DNA of 64,000 nt from Chryseobacterium taklimakanense (GCF_900187185.1 NZ_LT906465.1:1674001-1738000); one strand, 5' to 3'. Numbered from the stretch's first letter, positions 51,606 to 61,282 are shown. Notes: generated by a model from the letters alone, not told the origin. Translations and numbers: made by a program.

Positions 51606-54600
51606 ATGAGTTTTTTAGATCAGGTTCTCAAAGGTTTTTTGGGCGATAAAAACGCCAAAGACCTGAAAGAAGTAAAAAAAGTAGTAGCAAAGATAAAAAC
51701 AGTTGAGCCAGCAGTTCAGCAGCTTACAGACGACGGATTAAGACAGAAAACAGCAGAATTTAAGGAAAAAATTAAATCCGCTACTGCCAATATTACCGCC
51801 CAGATTGAACAGACACAGGAGCAGATCAAGACAACATCAAATATCGATGAAAAAGAAGCTCTTTTCTCTAAAATAGAAACTTTAAAAAAGGATTCCTACC
51901 AGATCGAAGAAAAGGTATTGAACGAAATTCTTCCGGAAGCTTTTGCTTTGATTAAAGAAACCGCAAGGCGCTGGGCGCAGAACGGAGAAATACGTGTTAC
52001 GGCAGGCGATTGGGACCGCCAGCTGGCTGCCGCCGGGAAAGATTTTGTAACACTCGAAGGTGATCAGGCCGTTTGGAAAAACCGTTGGAACGCACACGGA
52101 ACCGACGTGGTTTGGGACATGGTACATTACGACGTACAGTTCATCGGTGGTGTGGTGCTTCACAGCGGAAAAATTGCGGAAATGGCAACCGGTGAAGGTA
52201 AAACACTCGTCGGTACGCTTCCGATTTATTTAAATTCACTTCCTGGACGCGGGGTTCACGTGGTTACGGTGAACGATTACCTTGCAAAAAGGGACTCCGC
52301 CTGGATGGGCCCGCTTTACCAGTTCCACGGACTTTCCATCGACTGTATCGATAACCACCAGCCAAACTCTGACGGAAGAAGAAACGCATACAACTCAGAT
52401 ATTACTTACGGTACCAATAATGAATTTGGTTTCGATTATCTTAGGGATAACATGGTGACTTCCCCGTCTGAACTGGTGCAGCGTGAACTGAACTTTGCGA
52501 TTGTGGATGAGGTGGATTCGGTTTTGGTGGATGATGCCAGAACGCCGCTCATTATTTCCGGGCCGGTTCCTCACGGGGACAGACAGGAATTTGATGTCCT
52601 GAAACCTTCTGTTGACAGAATCGTAAACGTGCAGAAACAAACTGTAACGCATATCTTCAACGAGGCTAAAAAATTAATCGCTGCCGGAAATACAAAAGAA
52701 GGGGGATTCAAACTGCTTCAGGCTTACAGAGGCCTGCCAAAATCAAGGCCATTGATTAAATTCCTTTCAGAAACGGGGAACAAAGCGCTTTTACAAAAAG
52801 TTGAAGCACAATACATGCAGGACAACAACCGCGATATGCCGATTGTAGATAAAGACCTGTATTTCGTAATCGACGAGAAGAACAACCAAATCGACCTTAC
52901 CGACAAAGGAGTGGAATATATGTCTGCCGGCAATGAGGATAAAGATTTCTTCGTATTGCAGGACATTGGGACTGAAATTGCTGAACTTGAGGCTAAAAAT
53001 CTCTCCAAAGAAGAAGAGTTTGCTGCCAAAGAAGAACTTTTCAGGAACTTTGCTGAAAAATCAGAACGTGTTCACGCCCTGAACCAGCTTCTTAAAGCTT
53101 ACACACTGTTTGAAAAAGATGACGAGTACGTAGTAATCGACGGTGAAGTAAAAATCGTTGATGAGCAGACTGGCCGTATCATGGAAGGAAGACGTTATTC
53201 AGACGGTCTTCATCAGGCAATTGAAGCGAAAGAAAATGTAAAAATTGAAGCGGCAACCCAAACTTTTGCAACCATCACTTTGCAGAACTATTTCCGTATG
53301 TACAACAAACTTGCGGGGATGACCGGTACTGCAGAAACTGAGGCCGGCGAACTTTGGGAAATTTATAAGCTGGATGTGGTGGTAATTCCTACCAACCGCC
53401 CAATTCAGAGAGACGACAGGCAAGATTTGGTTTACAAAACCAACCGTGAAAAATATAACGCTGTCATCGATGAAGTTGAAAGATTGACTTCTGCGGGAAG
53501 GCCAGTACTTGTTGGTACGACCTCTGTTGAAATATCGCAGCTTTTATCCAGAGCACTGCAGTTAAGAAAAATCAACCACCAGGTTCTGAACGCAAAACTT
53601 CACAAAAAAGAAGCTGAAATCGTAGCAGAAGCGGGGAGGCCGGGACAGGTTACCATCGCTACAAACATGGCAGGCCGTGGTACCGACATCAAACTGAGAG
53701 AAGGCGTGAAAGAGGCCGGAGGTCTCGCAATCATCGGTACAGAAAGACACGATTCCAGACGTGTTGACAGGCAGCTGAGAGGTCGCGCCGGCCGTCAGGG
53801 AGATCCGGGAAGCTCACAGTTCTATGTTTCTCTTGAGGATAATTTGATGCGTCTTTTCGGTTCTGAGAGAATCGCGAAAATGATGGACAGAATGGGGCAC
53901 AAGGAAGGTGAAGTCATTCAGCATTCCATGATTACCAAATCTATTGAAAGAGCTCAGAAGAAAGTTGAGGAAAACAACTTCGGTATCCGTAAAAGATTGC
54001 TTGAATACGATGACGTGATGAACAAACAGCGTGATGTGATCTACAAAAGAAGAAGGAACGCGCTTTTCGGAGACCATCTGAAGTTCGACATTACCAATAT
54101 GATTTACGATGTATCACACTCCATCGTAAACAAAACCAAAATGGAAGGCGATTACAAAGATTTTGAATACGAAATCATCAAGTATTTCACGATGGGAGCT
54201 CCGGTTTCTGAAAGTGAATTCAAGAGTAAACAGGTTCCAGAACTTACTAAAATCGTTTTTGCTGCCGCCCAGGAAGATTATAAGCAAAGACTTGAACTGA
54301 TGAAGGAAAAAGCGTTCCCAATTATCGAGAATGTTTATCAGAATCAGGGGTCCATGTTCAAGATGATTCAGGTGCCGTTTACTGATGGGCACAAAACGAT
54401 GACGATTGTAACCGACCTTCAGAAGGCCTATGAAACCAAATGTCAAAGCCTGGTTGATGATTTCGAGAAGAATATTTCCCTGGCCATCATCGATGAAAAC
54501 TGGAAACTTCACCTTCGCGAAATGGATGATTTAAGACGTTCATCGCAGGGCGCGGTTTACGAGCAGAAGGATCCGCTGGTAATCTACAAACAGGAATCTT

Positions 54601-54680
54601 TCTACCTGTTCAGCGAAATGGTTGAGAGAGTAAACAAGGAGACAATTTCTTTCCTTTACAAAGGTGAAATTCCTGCATAA
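51606..54680 (+). CDS. secA: Preprotein translocase ATPase subunit SecA
   Basis: Motor of Sec secretion, 1024 residues from [20 protein letters not shown]; a frame extension of nine codons upstream is not used in homologues. Nucleotide-binding motifs are [17 protein letters not shown] (Walker A), [20 protein letters not shown] (Walker B) and [12 protein letters not shown] with [20 protein letters not shown]. An insertion of about 100 residues after AMATGEGKT region is usual for Bacteroidota. The C-terminus ends abruptly ([13 protein letters not shown]) without the zinc-binding CxCxSGxxxxxCC tail. A terminator follows. Confidence 0.96.
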   Translation: MSFLDQVLKGFLGDKNAKDLKEVKKVVAKIKTVEPAVQQLTDDGLRQKTAEFKEKIKSATANITAQIEQTQEQIKTTSNIDEKEALFSKIETLKKDSYQIEEKVLNEILPEAFALIKETARRWAQNGEIRVTAGDWDRQLAAAGKDFVTLEGDQAVWKNRWNAHGTDVVWDMVHYDVQFIGGVVLHSGKIAEMATGEGKTLVGTLPIYLNSLPGRGVHVVTVNDYLAKRDSAWMGPLYQFHGLSIDCIDNHQPNSDGRRNAYNSDITYGTNNEFGFDYLRDNMVTSPSELVQRELNFAIVDEVDSVLVDDARTPLIISGPVPHGDRQEFDVLKPSVDRIVNVQKQTVTHIFNEAKKLIAAGNTKEGGFKLLQAYRGLPKSRPLIKFLSETGNKALLQKVEAQYMQDNNRDMPIVDKDLYFVIDEKNNQIDLTDKGVEYMSAGNEDKDFFVLQDIGTEIAELEAKNLSKEEEFAAKEELFRNFAEKSERVHALNQLLKAYTLFEKDDEYVVIDGEVKIVDEQTGRIMEGRRYSDGLHQAIEAKENVKIEAATQTFATITLQNYFRMYNKLAGMTGTAETEAGELWEIYKLDVVVIPTNRPIQRDDRQDLVYKTNREKYNAVIDEVERLTSAGRPVLVGTTSVEISQLLSRALQLRKINHQVLNAKLHKKEAEIVAEAGRPGQVTIATNMAGRGTDIKLREGVKEAGGLAIIGTERHDSRRVDRQLRGRAGRQGDPGSSQFYVSLEDNLMRLFGSERIAKMMDRMGHKEGEVIQHSMITKSIERAQKKVEENNFGIRKRLLEYDDVMNKQRDVIYKRRRNALFGDHLKFDITNMIYDVSHSIVNKTKMEGDYKDFEYEIIKYFTMGAPVSESEFKSKQVPELTKIVFAAAQEDYKQRLELMKEKAFPIIENVYQNQGSMFKMIQVPFTDGHKTMTIVTDLQKAYETKCQSLVDDFEKNISLAIIDENWKLHLREMDDLRRSSQGAVYEQKDPLVIYKQESFYLFSEMVERVNKETISFLYKGEIPA

Positions 54681-54709
54681 TTTTTAATAAAAATCATTTT
54701 AAATATGAG

Positions 54710-54734
54710 CTTCCTCTTTTTAGGGGAAGTTTTC
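54710..54734 (+). terminator. Rho-independent terminator after secA
   Basis: CTTCCTC-TTTTTA-GGGGAAG stem followed by TTTTC, 30 bp after the secA stop. Confidence 0.7.
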
Positions 54735-54929
54735 TATTTAAAAATAATCAGGACTGTTATTTGACCTGAAAATTTAGTTAAATTTATTTTAATGAAAAAC
54801 ACATTTGTAGCCGGAGTCAATCCGTCAGTCGCGGTAGATTTTTTCAACTTAAAAACTGAAATTTAATCTTGAATAAAACCGACGAATATTAATTTTTTAT
54901 TAAATTTATTGTCTCAATTTCAGAACCCG

Positions 54930-55901
54930 ATGGCATTAATAGATTTATCGAAGCAGGTAGCTTTGGGCATAGATATAGGCGGCACGAACACCAAATTCGG
55001 TTTGGTCAATCACCGTGGAGAGATTCTTTCCAAAGGATCCATAAAAACAGATAATTATGAGAAGGTTGAAGACTTCATTGATGAGCTCTACCGTACGATA
55101 AAACCGTTGCTTGATGAGCACTGTCAGGACAAAACCATCGAAGGAATAGGTGTTGGTGCGCCGAACGCCAATTACTATTCTGGAACGATTGAGCACGCAC
55201 CAAATCTCAACTGGAAAGGCATAATTCCCTTTGCTGAAATGATGACCGAAAAATTCGGTTTTCCCTGTAAAATGACGAATGATGCCAATGCAGCGGCACT
55301 TGGGGAGATGATGTACGGTGCGGCCCGCGGTATGAAAGATTTTATAATGATTACTTTGGGAACCGGTGTTGGCAGTGGAATTGTTTGCGGCGGATGCCTG
55401 GTTTATGGGCACGACGGATTTGCTGGCGAGCTTGGGCACACGATTGTAAAACCTGGCGGCAGAAAACACTGGAGTACTGGTTCTGAAGGCAGTTTGGAAG
55501 CCTACGCCTCGGCAACAGGAATCGTTATTACTGCTAAAAAAATGCGTGCAGAATTCCCTGAATCGATGATGAATGAATATGCTGAAGATGAGATAAACTC
55601 TAAAACCGTGTACGAATGTGCCCAAAAAGGCGACCCTACCGCCATCGAGGTTTTCCGGTATACAGGCCAGAAACTGGGTGAGGCGCTTGCCAATTTTGTG
55701 ATGTTCTCTTCACCGCAGGCGATTTTGCTTTTTGGTGGGGTGATCAAGGCCGGTGATTTTATTTTAAAACCTACCAAGCTGCACATGGAGCGCAATCTTC
55801 TGCCTATTTTCAGGGGGAAAGTAAAGCTGGTTTTCAGCGAACTTGATGAAGCGGATGCCGCTATTCTGGGTGCAAGCGCCTTGGTTTGGGAAAATGCGTA
55901 A
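54930..55901 (+). CDS. ROK family sugar kinase (glucokinase-like)
   Basis: Phosphorylates a hexose, probably glucose or N-acetyl sugar, 323 residues from MALIDLSKQVALGIDIGGTN. The ATP motif is GIDIGGTNTKFGLV; GVGAPNANYYSGTIEHAPNL and LGTGVGSGIVCGG are family segments, and the His-containing GELGHT is kept. The usual zinc motif CxCGxxGCxE is replaced by KHWSTGSEGSLEAYAS, so the three zinc cysteines are missing. TTG at 54909 would add seven residues; the ATG is preferred. Confidence 0.85.
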   Translation: MALIDLSKQVALGIDIGGTNTKFGLVNHRGEILSKGSIKTDNYEKVEDFIDELYRTIKPLLDEHCQDKTIEGIGVGAPNANYYSGTIEHAPNLNWKGIIPFAEMMTEKFGFPCKMTNDANAAALGEMMYGAARGMKDFIMITLGTGVGSGIVCGGCLVYGHDGFAGELGHTIVKPGGRKHWSTGSEGSLEAYASATGIVITAKKMRAEFPESMMNEYAEDEINSKTVYECAQKGDPTAIEVFRYTGQKLGEALANFVMFSSPQAILLFGGVIKAGDFILKPTKLHMERNLLPIFRGKVKLVFSELDEADAAILGASALVWENA

Positions 55902-55960
55902 ACTTTAAATTAAATTATAAATATTTTCAAATTTTAATCTCAAATCACCGTTATTAAAAG

Positions 55961-56617
55961 ATGAAAAAGTTTTTCCTGCTTCTGATGGCATTGATGCTCA
56001 TTTCCTGCAGCGGACAGGAACAAAGACCTATTAATAAAAAATTAAAGAAAATGAATATCGATAAAAATAATCTTGAATACATAGTTTTTGGTGGCGGCTG
56101 TTTTTGGTGTGTAGAAAGCTGTTTCAATATGCTGAACGGTGTGGATAAGGCAGTTTCAGGCTACTCTGGCGGACATACAAAAAACCCTACTTACGAAGAA
56201 GTTTGCACCGGAGAAACAGGACACGCAGAAGTGGTACAGATTGCGTATGACCCGCAAATTATTTCGTATGAACAGCTGATGGAGGTCTTCTTTTTTCTTC
56301 ACGACCCTACGCAACTCAACAGACAGGGAAATGATATCGGCACACAATACCGCTCGGTGATTTTCTACAAAGATGAAGCTGAAAAACAAAAAGCCGAAGC
56401 AGCTCTGAAAAAATCAGAAGAATCGGGAAAATGGCCGGGAAAGTACGTCACAGAGTTTGCGCAACTTGAAAAATTCTGGCCTGCGGAGACATACCACCAG
56501 GGATATTACTGGGAAAACCCAAATACGCCTTACTGTTCGGCAGTTGTTGGGCCTAAAATTCAGAAATTTAAAGATTATTTTGGTGAAAAAGGTTGGCTAA
56601 AACCGGAGGAAAATTAG
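55961..56617 (+). CDS. msrA: Peptide-methionine (S)-S-oxide reductase, lipoprotein
   Basis: Repairs methionine sulfoxide (S form) in envelope proteins, 218 residues. A lipobox signal (MLISCSGQ) suggests attachment to the membrane. The catalytic motif is GGGCFWCVESCFN, where the first Cys is the nucleophile and the second may resolve the disulfide. SGYSGGHTKNPTYEEVCTGE and YHQGYYWENPNTPYC are conserved. There is no MsrB domain. The lead before VFGGGC could also allow an internal cytoplasmic start. Confidence 0.9.
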   Translation: MKKFFLLLMALMLISCSGQEQRPINKKLKKMNIDKNNLEYIVFGGGCFWCVESCFNMLNGVDKAVSGYSGGHTKNPTYEEVCTGETGHAEVVQIAYDPQIISYEQLMEVFFFLHDPTQLNRQGNDIGTQYRSVIFYKDEAEKQKAEAALKKSEESGKWPGKYVTEFAQLEKFWPAETYHQGYYWENPNTPYCSAVVGPKIQKFKDYFGEKGWLKPEEN

Positions 56618-56625
56618 TGATATAA

Positions 56626-56693
56626 GCCACGAATGCATGAATTAATAAAGAGAAAAAACCCATTTATTTAAAGGAAATTCGTGAATTCGTGGC
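56626..56693. repeat. Palindromic dispersed repeat overlapping the DUF3267 3' end
   Basis: GCCACGAATGCATGAATT (56626-56643) and AATTCGTGAATTCGTGGC (56676-56693) are near-perfect inverted copies (16 of 18 pairs). GCCACGAATTCACGAATT-type palindromes are known to me as intergenic repeats of Bacteroidota. The right arm encodes the last residues of the DUF3267 protein. Confidence 0.6.
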
Positions 56694-57264
56694 AACTAAC
56701 CGTCTTTTTTCTATAAATCCAACAGCCCGCTTCACTAGGGTGGTCCTGAACATAATCTTCAGGATTTTCTTTTTTTATAAGATTATAAATCATTAAATCT
56801 CCCGCAGCACCCCCGCTTAAAAAAATTCCAAAAAACAAAAGTGATACGCTGCCGGCAATGAGTCCCGCTATTGAAGGGATAATTCCTACTATAACTAAAG
56901 GAGCGAGTAACGCTACGGTATATTGTTTTATTTTTAAAGGCTCTTTGCAGTGGGCATAGGGCGTGAGCATCTTCCATAGCACGCCGAACCTTACGGATTT
57001 AAAACCTTTTTCAGCATATTTTGCAAAGAAAATTCCGTGCACTAATTCATGAATGACAATTCCGAATAGAAAAAGAAAAAAAGGAAAAGCTATGTTAAGA
57101 ATCAGGTTTTCAGTTTCAAATATCGGCTTTAAATTGAATCCCCAGATGAAATAATAGGGAAGGCCGAAAATTAAAGCAAAAAATGCGAAGTATTTAATGG
57201 CCGCAACATTGGCTTTGGCAAGATCGATCGTCAGCATTTCTTTGTTGTAATTCGAAAAATCCAT
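56668..57264 (-). CDS. DUF3267 domain-containing membrane metalloprotease-like protein
   Basis: Inner-membrane protein of 198 residues with about four helices. A metalloprotease-like HExxH is in FGIVIHELVHGIFFAKYAEK, and GGAAGDLMIYNLIKKENPED lies in the C-terminal half. DUF3267 proteins resemble site-2 proteases/SpoIVFB but proteolysis is not proven. The final residues TVSCHEFTNFL come from a dispersed palindromic repeat, so the original C-terminus has been replaced or extended. Confidence 0.82.
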   Translation of the reverse strand: MDFSNYNKEMLTIDLAKANVAAIKYFAFFALIFGLPYYFIWGFNLKPIFETENLILNIAFPFFLFLFGIVIHELVHGIFFAKYAEKGFKSVRFGVLWKMLTPYAHCKEPLKIKQYTVALLAPLVIVGIIPSIAGLIAGSVSLLFFGIFLSGGAAGDLMIYNLIKKENPEDYVQDHPSEAGCWIYRKKTVSCHEFTNFL

Positions 57265-57301
57265 TTTTTAGATAATAACGTTTCACTAACATACTAAAAT
57301 T

Positions 57302-57742
57302 TTACGGTCTTAGCATCTCTGTATGAGGAATATCGTCTTCCAGATATTTTTTTCCGCTATCCAGAAACCCAAAATCGCCATAGAACTTTAAAAGGTAATC
57401 CTGCGCAGAAATTCTTACAGAAGTTATTTTGTACCGGGATTCGATGGTGTTCAGTGCAAATTTCACCACATTTTTTCCCAAATTCAGACCTCTGAAATTT
57501 TTTTTGGTTAAAACCCTTCCAATTGAGGCTTCGTCATACTTTATTCCCGGCGGGAAAATTCTGCAGTAGGCCGAAACTTCATCATCTGTTTCTGCCCAAA
57601 GATGAAGCGCGCTCTGGTCGTAACCGTCCAGTTCAGGATAGGGACAGTGCTGCTCCACCACAAAAACATCTACCCGTGCCTGCAGAATTTTATAAAGTTC
57701 ATCAGCGGAGAGCTGGTCAAAACTTTTGATCTTCCAAACCAT
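57302..57742 (-). CDS. GNAT family N-acetyltransferase (ElaA-like)
   Basis: Protein of 146 residues from MVWKIKSFDQLSADELYKIL; the ATG at 57763 would add seven residues and overlap the upstream ysxC, while this start follows its stop by one base. VDVFVVEQHCPYPELDGYDQ and GRVLTKKNFRGLNLGKNVVK (acetyl-CoA motif A) define the ElaA subfamily. The substrate is unknown. It is the second gene of a ysxC operon. Confidence 0.86.
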   Translation of the reverse strand: MVWKIKSFDQLSADELYKILQARVDVFVVEQHCPYPELDGYDQSALHLWAETDDEVSAYCRIFPPGIKYDEASIGRVLTKKNFRGLNLGKNVVKFALNTIESRYKITSVRISAQDYLLKFYGDFGFLDSGKKYLEDDIPHTEMLRP

Positions 57743-57743
57743 A

Positions 57744-58367
57744 TTATTCCTGGAAGCTGACATTGTTATTCTTTAAAAATTCGTTTGTCTTAGCAATGAA
57801 ACTTAAGATGGCCTCTGTGCCTTCTTTTTTTTCTGCAGAAGTGATGTAGATTTCCGGCAGCCCTTCCCAGGTTTTTAGAAGTTCGTTCTTATAATTTTCT
57901 ACATTTTTCAAAACGGCATTTGGCTTTAGTTTGTCAGATTTTGTGAAAATGATGGAAAAAGGGATTCCGTTTTCTCCGCACCATTCAATGAATTCAATGT
58001 CGATTTTTTGTGGCGTGTGCCGCACATCAATCAGAACGAATAGATTGACGAGGTTTTTCCTGTTCAGGATGTAATTGGTGATGAGTTTTTCAAAATCTTT
58101 GCGCTGTACCTTCGAAACCCGGGCATAACCGTAACCCGGCAAATCGGTCAGATACCATTCTTCATTAACAAAAAAGTGATTGATCAGCTGTGTTTTGCCC
58201 GGTGTTTGTGAGGTTTTTGCAAGATCCTTGCGGTTCATCATCGCATTGATGAGCGAAGATTTCCCCACATTCGAACGCCCTATAAATGCGTACTCCGGAA
58301 TGTTGGGTTCCGGACAATCCTGCCATTTGCCGGAACTTTTAACAAATTCAGCTGATTTTATTACCAT
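57744..58367 (-). CDS. ysxC: Ribosome biogenesis GTP-binding protein YsxC/EngB
   Basis: Essential GTPase for assembly of the large ribosomal subunit, 207 residues. G1 is [17 protein letters not shown]2/G3 region has [11 protein letters not shown] and [12 protein letters not shown], and G4 is TKSDKLK with G5 ITSAEKKEG. Length is normal. The gene ends in TAA one base before the acetyltransferase start. Confidence 0.95.
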   Translation of the reverse strand: MVIKSAEFVKSSGKWQDCPEPNIPEYAFIGRSNVGKSSLINAMMNRKDLAKTSQTPGKTQLINHFFVNEEWYLTDLPGYGYARVSKVQRKDFEKLITNYILNRKNLVNLFVLIDVRHTPQKIDIEFIEWCGENGIPFSIIFTKSDKLKPNAVLKNVENYKNELLKTWEGLPEIYITSAEKKEGTEAILSFIAKTNEFLKNNNVSFQE

Positions 58368-58385
58368 CTTATTTTTAAATTAAAA

Positions 58386-58442
58386 CTCGCAGGTCCGGCG
58401 AAAAGCGATTTTAAAATCTGCAACATCTGCCAAACCTGCGAG
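58386..58442. repeat. Inverted repeat, dispersed-type (CTCGCAGGT)
   Basis: CTCGCAGGT (58386-58394) and ACCTGCGAG (58434-58442) are perfect inverted copies with a 39-bp spacer, between two reverse genes. This sequence type recurs in intergenic DNA of flavobacteria as I recall. Confidence 0.5.
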
Positions 58443-58461
58443 GGGTATGTTTTTATTGTAA

Positions 58462-59223
58462 TTATTTTCGGGACTCAAGCCATTTGTAAAGAATCTCATT
58501 GAACTCATCGGGTTTTTCCATCATTGCTGCGTGCCCGCACTTATCGATCCAGAACAAATCGGAATCAGGAATCAGCCGGTCCATTTCTACAGCAACTTCG
58601 GGCGGCGTTACATTGTCCTGTTTCCCCCAGATAATGCATGTCGGAACCTGGATTTTGTGAAGCTCGTTTTCCATATTGTGTTTTATGGCACTTCTGGCGA
58701 GCATTACGGTTTTAATGCCTTTCCCGCGGTCATTTACAATCGAGAAAACTTCATCCACAAGTTCATCTGTGGCAACCTCGGGATCGTAGAAAACTTCCTG
58801 TGCCTTCCGTTTCATGTATTCCTTATCACTTTTTCGTGGGAAACTGTCACCAAATGAACGCTCATAAAGGCCGGAACTTCCTGTTAAAACCAAATGTTTA
58901 ACCAGCTCCGGACGGGAAAGCGTGAGAATTAACCCCGCATGTCCACCCATGGAATTTCCTACCACTGTTGCGGGTTCGCCAACTTCCTCCTCAATAAATT
59001 TAGCTACAAACTTTGCCAAACTGGTAAGGTTGGTGTTCAGTACCGGCAGGTCATAAATCGGGAGTTCCGGGAAATAAACTTTATATCCTTGGGTTGAAAA
59101 AAAGCTGATCAATTTGGTGAAATTGCTCAAGCCGCCCATCAGCCCCTGCAACAGGACGATTGGCTGGCCTTCGCCTTCCGAAATAAATTGGAACTTTTTT
59201 TCTTTTTTGGTCTTAAATAACAT
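58462..59223 (-). CDS. Alpha/beta hydrolase
   Basis: Alpha/beta-hydrolase fold protein of 253 residues. The nucleophile elbow is VVGNSMGGHAGL, the acid lies in CIIWGKQDNVTPPE and the histidine in DKCGHAAMMEKPDEF. The region before the elbow (QGLMGGLSNFTKLISFFSTQ) resembles esterases and C-C hydrolases such as BioH-like enzymes. The substrate is not known. Confidence 0.86.
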   Translation of the reverse strand: MLFKTKKEKKFQFISEGEGQPIVLLQGLMGGLSNFTKLISFFSTQGYKVYFPELPIYDLPVLNTNLTSLAKFVAKFIEEEVGEPATVVGNSMGGHAGLILTLSRPELVKHLVLTGSSGLYERSFGDSFPRKSDKEYMKRKAQEVFYDPEVATDELVDEVFSIVNDRGKGIKTVMLARSAIKHNMENELHKIQVPTCIIWGKQDNVTPPEVAVEMDRLIPDSDLFWIDKCGHAAMMEKPDEFNEILYKWLESRK

Positions 59224-59426
59224 ATAATGCTTTATAGCAAAGGCAAAAATACAAATTCTGCGATTAGGTTTCTGTATAAATGATGGCAGGTTTAAAAATA
59301 AAAAAAATAATGCAAGATTCTCAATGAATTATAAAAAAATTTATTATTTATCAAATGCCTTTGTAACAGGTTTTAAATCAAAACATTATCCCGCAGAATC
59401 AAAAGTTATAAACATTAAGTCAAAAA

Positions 59427-59442
59427 GTGGGAAAAAGTGGGA
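59427..59442 (+). promoter_or_regulatory. MraZ operator (tandem GTGGGA boxes)
   Basis: Two GTGGGA boxes at 59427-59432 and 59437-59442 with exactly 10-bp spacing, as in MraZ-binding sites that autoregulate dcw clusters. The -7 element TAAATTTG (59462-59469) lies 20 bp further. Confidence 0.7.
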
Positions 59443-59461
59443 AGTTTTAGAAATAAATATA

Positions 59462-59469
59462 TAAATTTG
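59462..59469 (+). promoter_or_regulatory. -7 promoter element for mraZ
   Basis: TAAATTTG matches TAnnTTTG and ends six bases before the mraZ ATG at 59476, so the transcript probably has almost no leader. Confidence 0.6.
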
Positions 59470-59475
59470 TCCCAA

Positions 59476-59937
59476 ATGAAGAATTTTATCGGCACATACG
59501 AATGCAAAATTGACGATAAAGGACGTCTGAAAATACCTTCATCCCTGGCAAAACAGATGGAGGATTTTGGTGATGAATCCTTTGTGGTAAAGCGTTCCGT
59601 GTTCCAGAAATGCTTGGAGGTTTACCCGATGAAACATTGGGAAAAACTGATGACAAAGATAAACGAGCTGAACCGTTTTCAGAAGAAAAATGCCGACTTC
59701 ATTAGAATGTTTACTGCCGGAGTGAAAACCGTGGAGCTTGACAATGCTGGAAGAATACAGGTTTCCAAAGACTTAACGGTTTTTGCGAATCTTACAAAAG
59801 ATGTGGTGGTTACAAGCGCGGGTGAACTCTTTGAAATTTGGGATAAAGGCGCTTACGAAGCTGTGATCTCTACCACAGAAGAGGATTTCGCAAAGCTGGC
59901 AGAAGAGGTAATGGGGAATATTTATACAGAGGAGTAA
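59476..59937 (+). CDS. mraZ: Division/cell wall cluster transcriptional repressor MraZ
   Basis: DNA-binding protein of 153 residues with two AbrB-like halves: MKNFIGTYECKIDDKGRLKI (residues 1-20) and VKTVELDNAGRIQVSKDLTV, each with the DxxGR signature. It binds GTGGG repeats and here two lie just before its promoter. It is the first gene of the dcw cluster. The start follows a short in-frame lead (59437) that would lie inside the operator; the ATG at 59476 is chosen. Confidence 0.94.
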   Translation: MKNFIGTYECKIDDKGRLKIPSSLAKQMEDFGDESFVVKRSVFQKCLEVYPMKHWEKLMTKINELNRFQKKNADFIRMFTAGVKTVELDNAGRIQVSKDLTVFANLTKDVVVTSAGELFEIWDKGAYEAVISTTEEDFAKLAEEVMGNIYTEE

Positions 59938-59988
59938 AGAATGGCGGGCGCCAACCTGAAACTTTAAACTTTAAACCTTAAAATAAAA

Positions 59989-60882
59989 GTGTATCACAAT
60001 CCGGTTTTACTGCAGCAAAGCGTAGATGATTTGGTGACGAACTCTGACGGAATTTATGTGGACTGCACTTTCGGAGGTGGCGGGCATTCCCGGGAAATTT
60101 TGAGCCGGCTTTCCGAAAGGGGAAAGCTTTACAGCTTTGATCAGGATTTAGATGCTCTTAAAAATAATATTGATGATGAGCGGTTTACTCTTATCAACCA
60201 AAATTTCAGATTTCTGGAAAATTCGCTTTTGATGTATGGAATTTCAGAGGTTGACGGTATTTTGGCGGATTTGGGGGTTTCTTCCCACCAGTTTGACGAA
60301 GCAGACCGCGGATTTTCAACCAGAAGCGATGCGCCTTTGGATATGCGGATGAATGTAATGCAGAGCCTGGATGCCAAAAAAGTGATCAATGAATATGAGG
60401 AGGAGGCGCTCGCTGACATTTTTTACCACTATGGCGAACTGAGAGAAGCCCGGAAACTGGCAAGAGAAATCGTTCATCAAAGAAAAAGTAAAAAAATCAG
60501 CACGACGGAGGATTTGAAGAAACTCTTCAGCTACATACCGCCCCACAAGCAAAACAAATTCTTTGCGCAGGTTTTCCAGGCCATAAGAATAGAAGTAAAC
60601 CAAGAACTGGAGGTGTTGAAAGAAATGCTGCTTCAGGCGTATAAAATTTTAAAACCCGGCGGACGGCTGGTCGTTATTTCATATCATTCTCTGGAAGACC
60701 GCCTGGTAAAGCGATTCCTGAAAAACGGAATGTTTGAGGGCGAGCCGCAAAGGGATATTTACGGAAATTATGCGAAAGCTTTCGAATTGATAAAAAGTAA
60801 GGCAACAATTCCGGATGAAAAAGAAATTGAAGAAAACTCCCGTGCGCGAAGTGCAAAAATGAGGACTGGAATTAAATTATAA
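59989..60882 (+). CDS. rsmH: 16S rRNA (cytosine(1402)-N4)-methyltransferase
   Basis: SAM-dependent enzyme methylating N4 of C1402, whose 2'-O is the target of RsmI. Length 297 residues, start GTG (MYHNPVLLQQSVDDLV). Motifs are IYVDCTFGGGGHSREIL, GILADLGVSSHQFDEADRGFS and PGGRLVVISYHSLEDRLVKR, with the ending NSRARSAKMR. All is as usual for MraW. It follows mraZ by 51 bp. Confidence 0.95.
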   Translation: MYHNPVLLQQSVDDLVTNSDGIYVDCTFGGGGHSREILSRLSERGKLYSFDQDLDALKNNIDDERFTLINQNFRFLENSLLMYGISEVDGILADLGVSSHQFDEADRGFSTRSDAPLDMRMNVMQSLDAKKVINEYEEEALADIFYHYGELREARKLAREIVHQRKSKKISTTEDLKKLFSYIPPHKQNKFFAQVFQAIRIEVNQELEVLKEMLLQAYKILKPGGRLVVISYHSLEDRLVKRFLKNGMFEGEPQRDIYGNYAKAFELIKSKATIPDEKEIEENSRARSAKMRTGIKL

Positions 60883-60883
60883 A

Positions 60884-60912
60884 ACATCAGACATCTGAAA
60901 TCAGACATCTGA
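60884..60912 (+). repeat. Short tandem repeat between rsmH and the FtsL-like gene
   Basis: Two copies of CAGACATCTGAAAT in tandem immediately before the ATG of the FtsL-like gene; no function seen. Confidence 0.5.
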
Positions 60913-60913
60913 A

Positions 60914-61282
60914 ATGGCAAAGAGAAGAGTAACATATAAACCGAAAAAGAAACTGACCTTCATCGATATTGTAAAGGGAAATTTCCTGAACAGAGATGAA
61001 CTGAAGGTGCACTACAAATATTTCCTGCTGCTTTTTGCGCTGATGATGATCATGATCTACAGCAATCACCTTGTAAATCAGAAAATTGAAATAGTGAATG
61101 CGCTGAAGGAGCAGGCTGAAGAATACAAATCCAGGAACGCTTTTGCACAAAGCCGCCTTATAAAAGTGAAAATGGAGTCTGAACTCGGTAAGGAGATGAT
61201 TTCGGACTCATTAATGACATTGGAGAGCCATCCGCACAAATTATTGATCAAACTCGACAGTACCGATGCAAAAACACAGTGA
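60914..61282 (+). CDS. FtsL-like cell-division protein
   Basis: Bitopic protein of 122 residues with a basic cytoplasmic N-terminus (AKRRVTYKPKKKLTFIDIVK), one transmembrane helix (YFLLLFALMMIMIY) and a periplasmic coiled coil (NQKIEIVNALKEQAEEYKSR). Position between rsmH and ftsI plus topology fit FtsL of the Bacteroidota type, which has little sequence similarity to E. coli FtsL. The stop overlaps the ftsI start by 17 bp. Confidence 0.82.
   Translation: MAKRRVTYKPKKKLTFIDIVKGNFLNRDELKVHYKYFLLLFALMMIMIYSNHLVNQKIEIVNALKEQAEEYKSRNAFAQSRLIKVKMESELGKEMISDSLMTLESHPHKLLIKLDSTDAKTQ

Noticed and set aside
54792-54866. 24-codon frame MKNTFVAGVNPSVAVDFF after secA
   Set aside because: Too short, no good promoter or ribosome site, no recognisable family.
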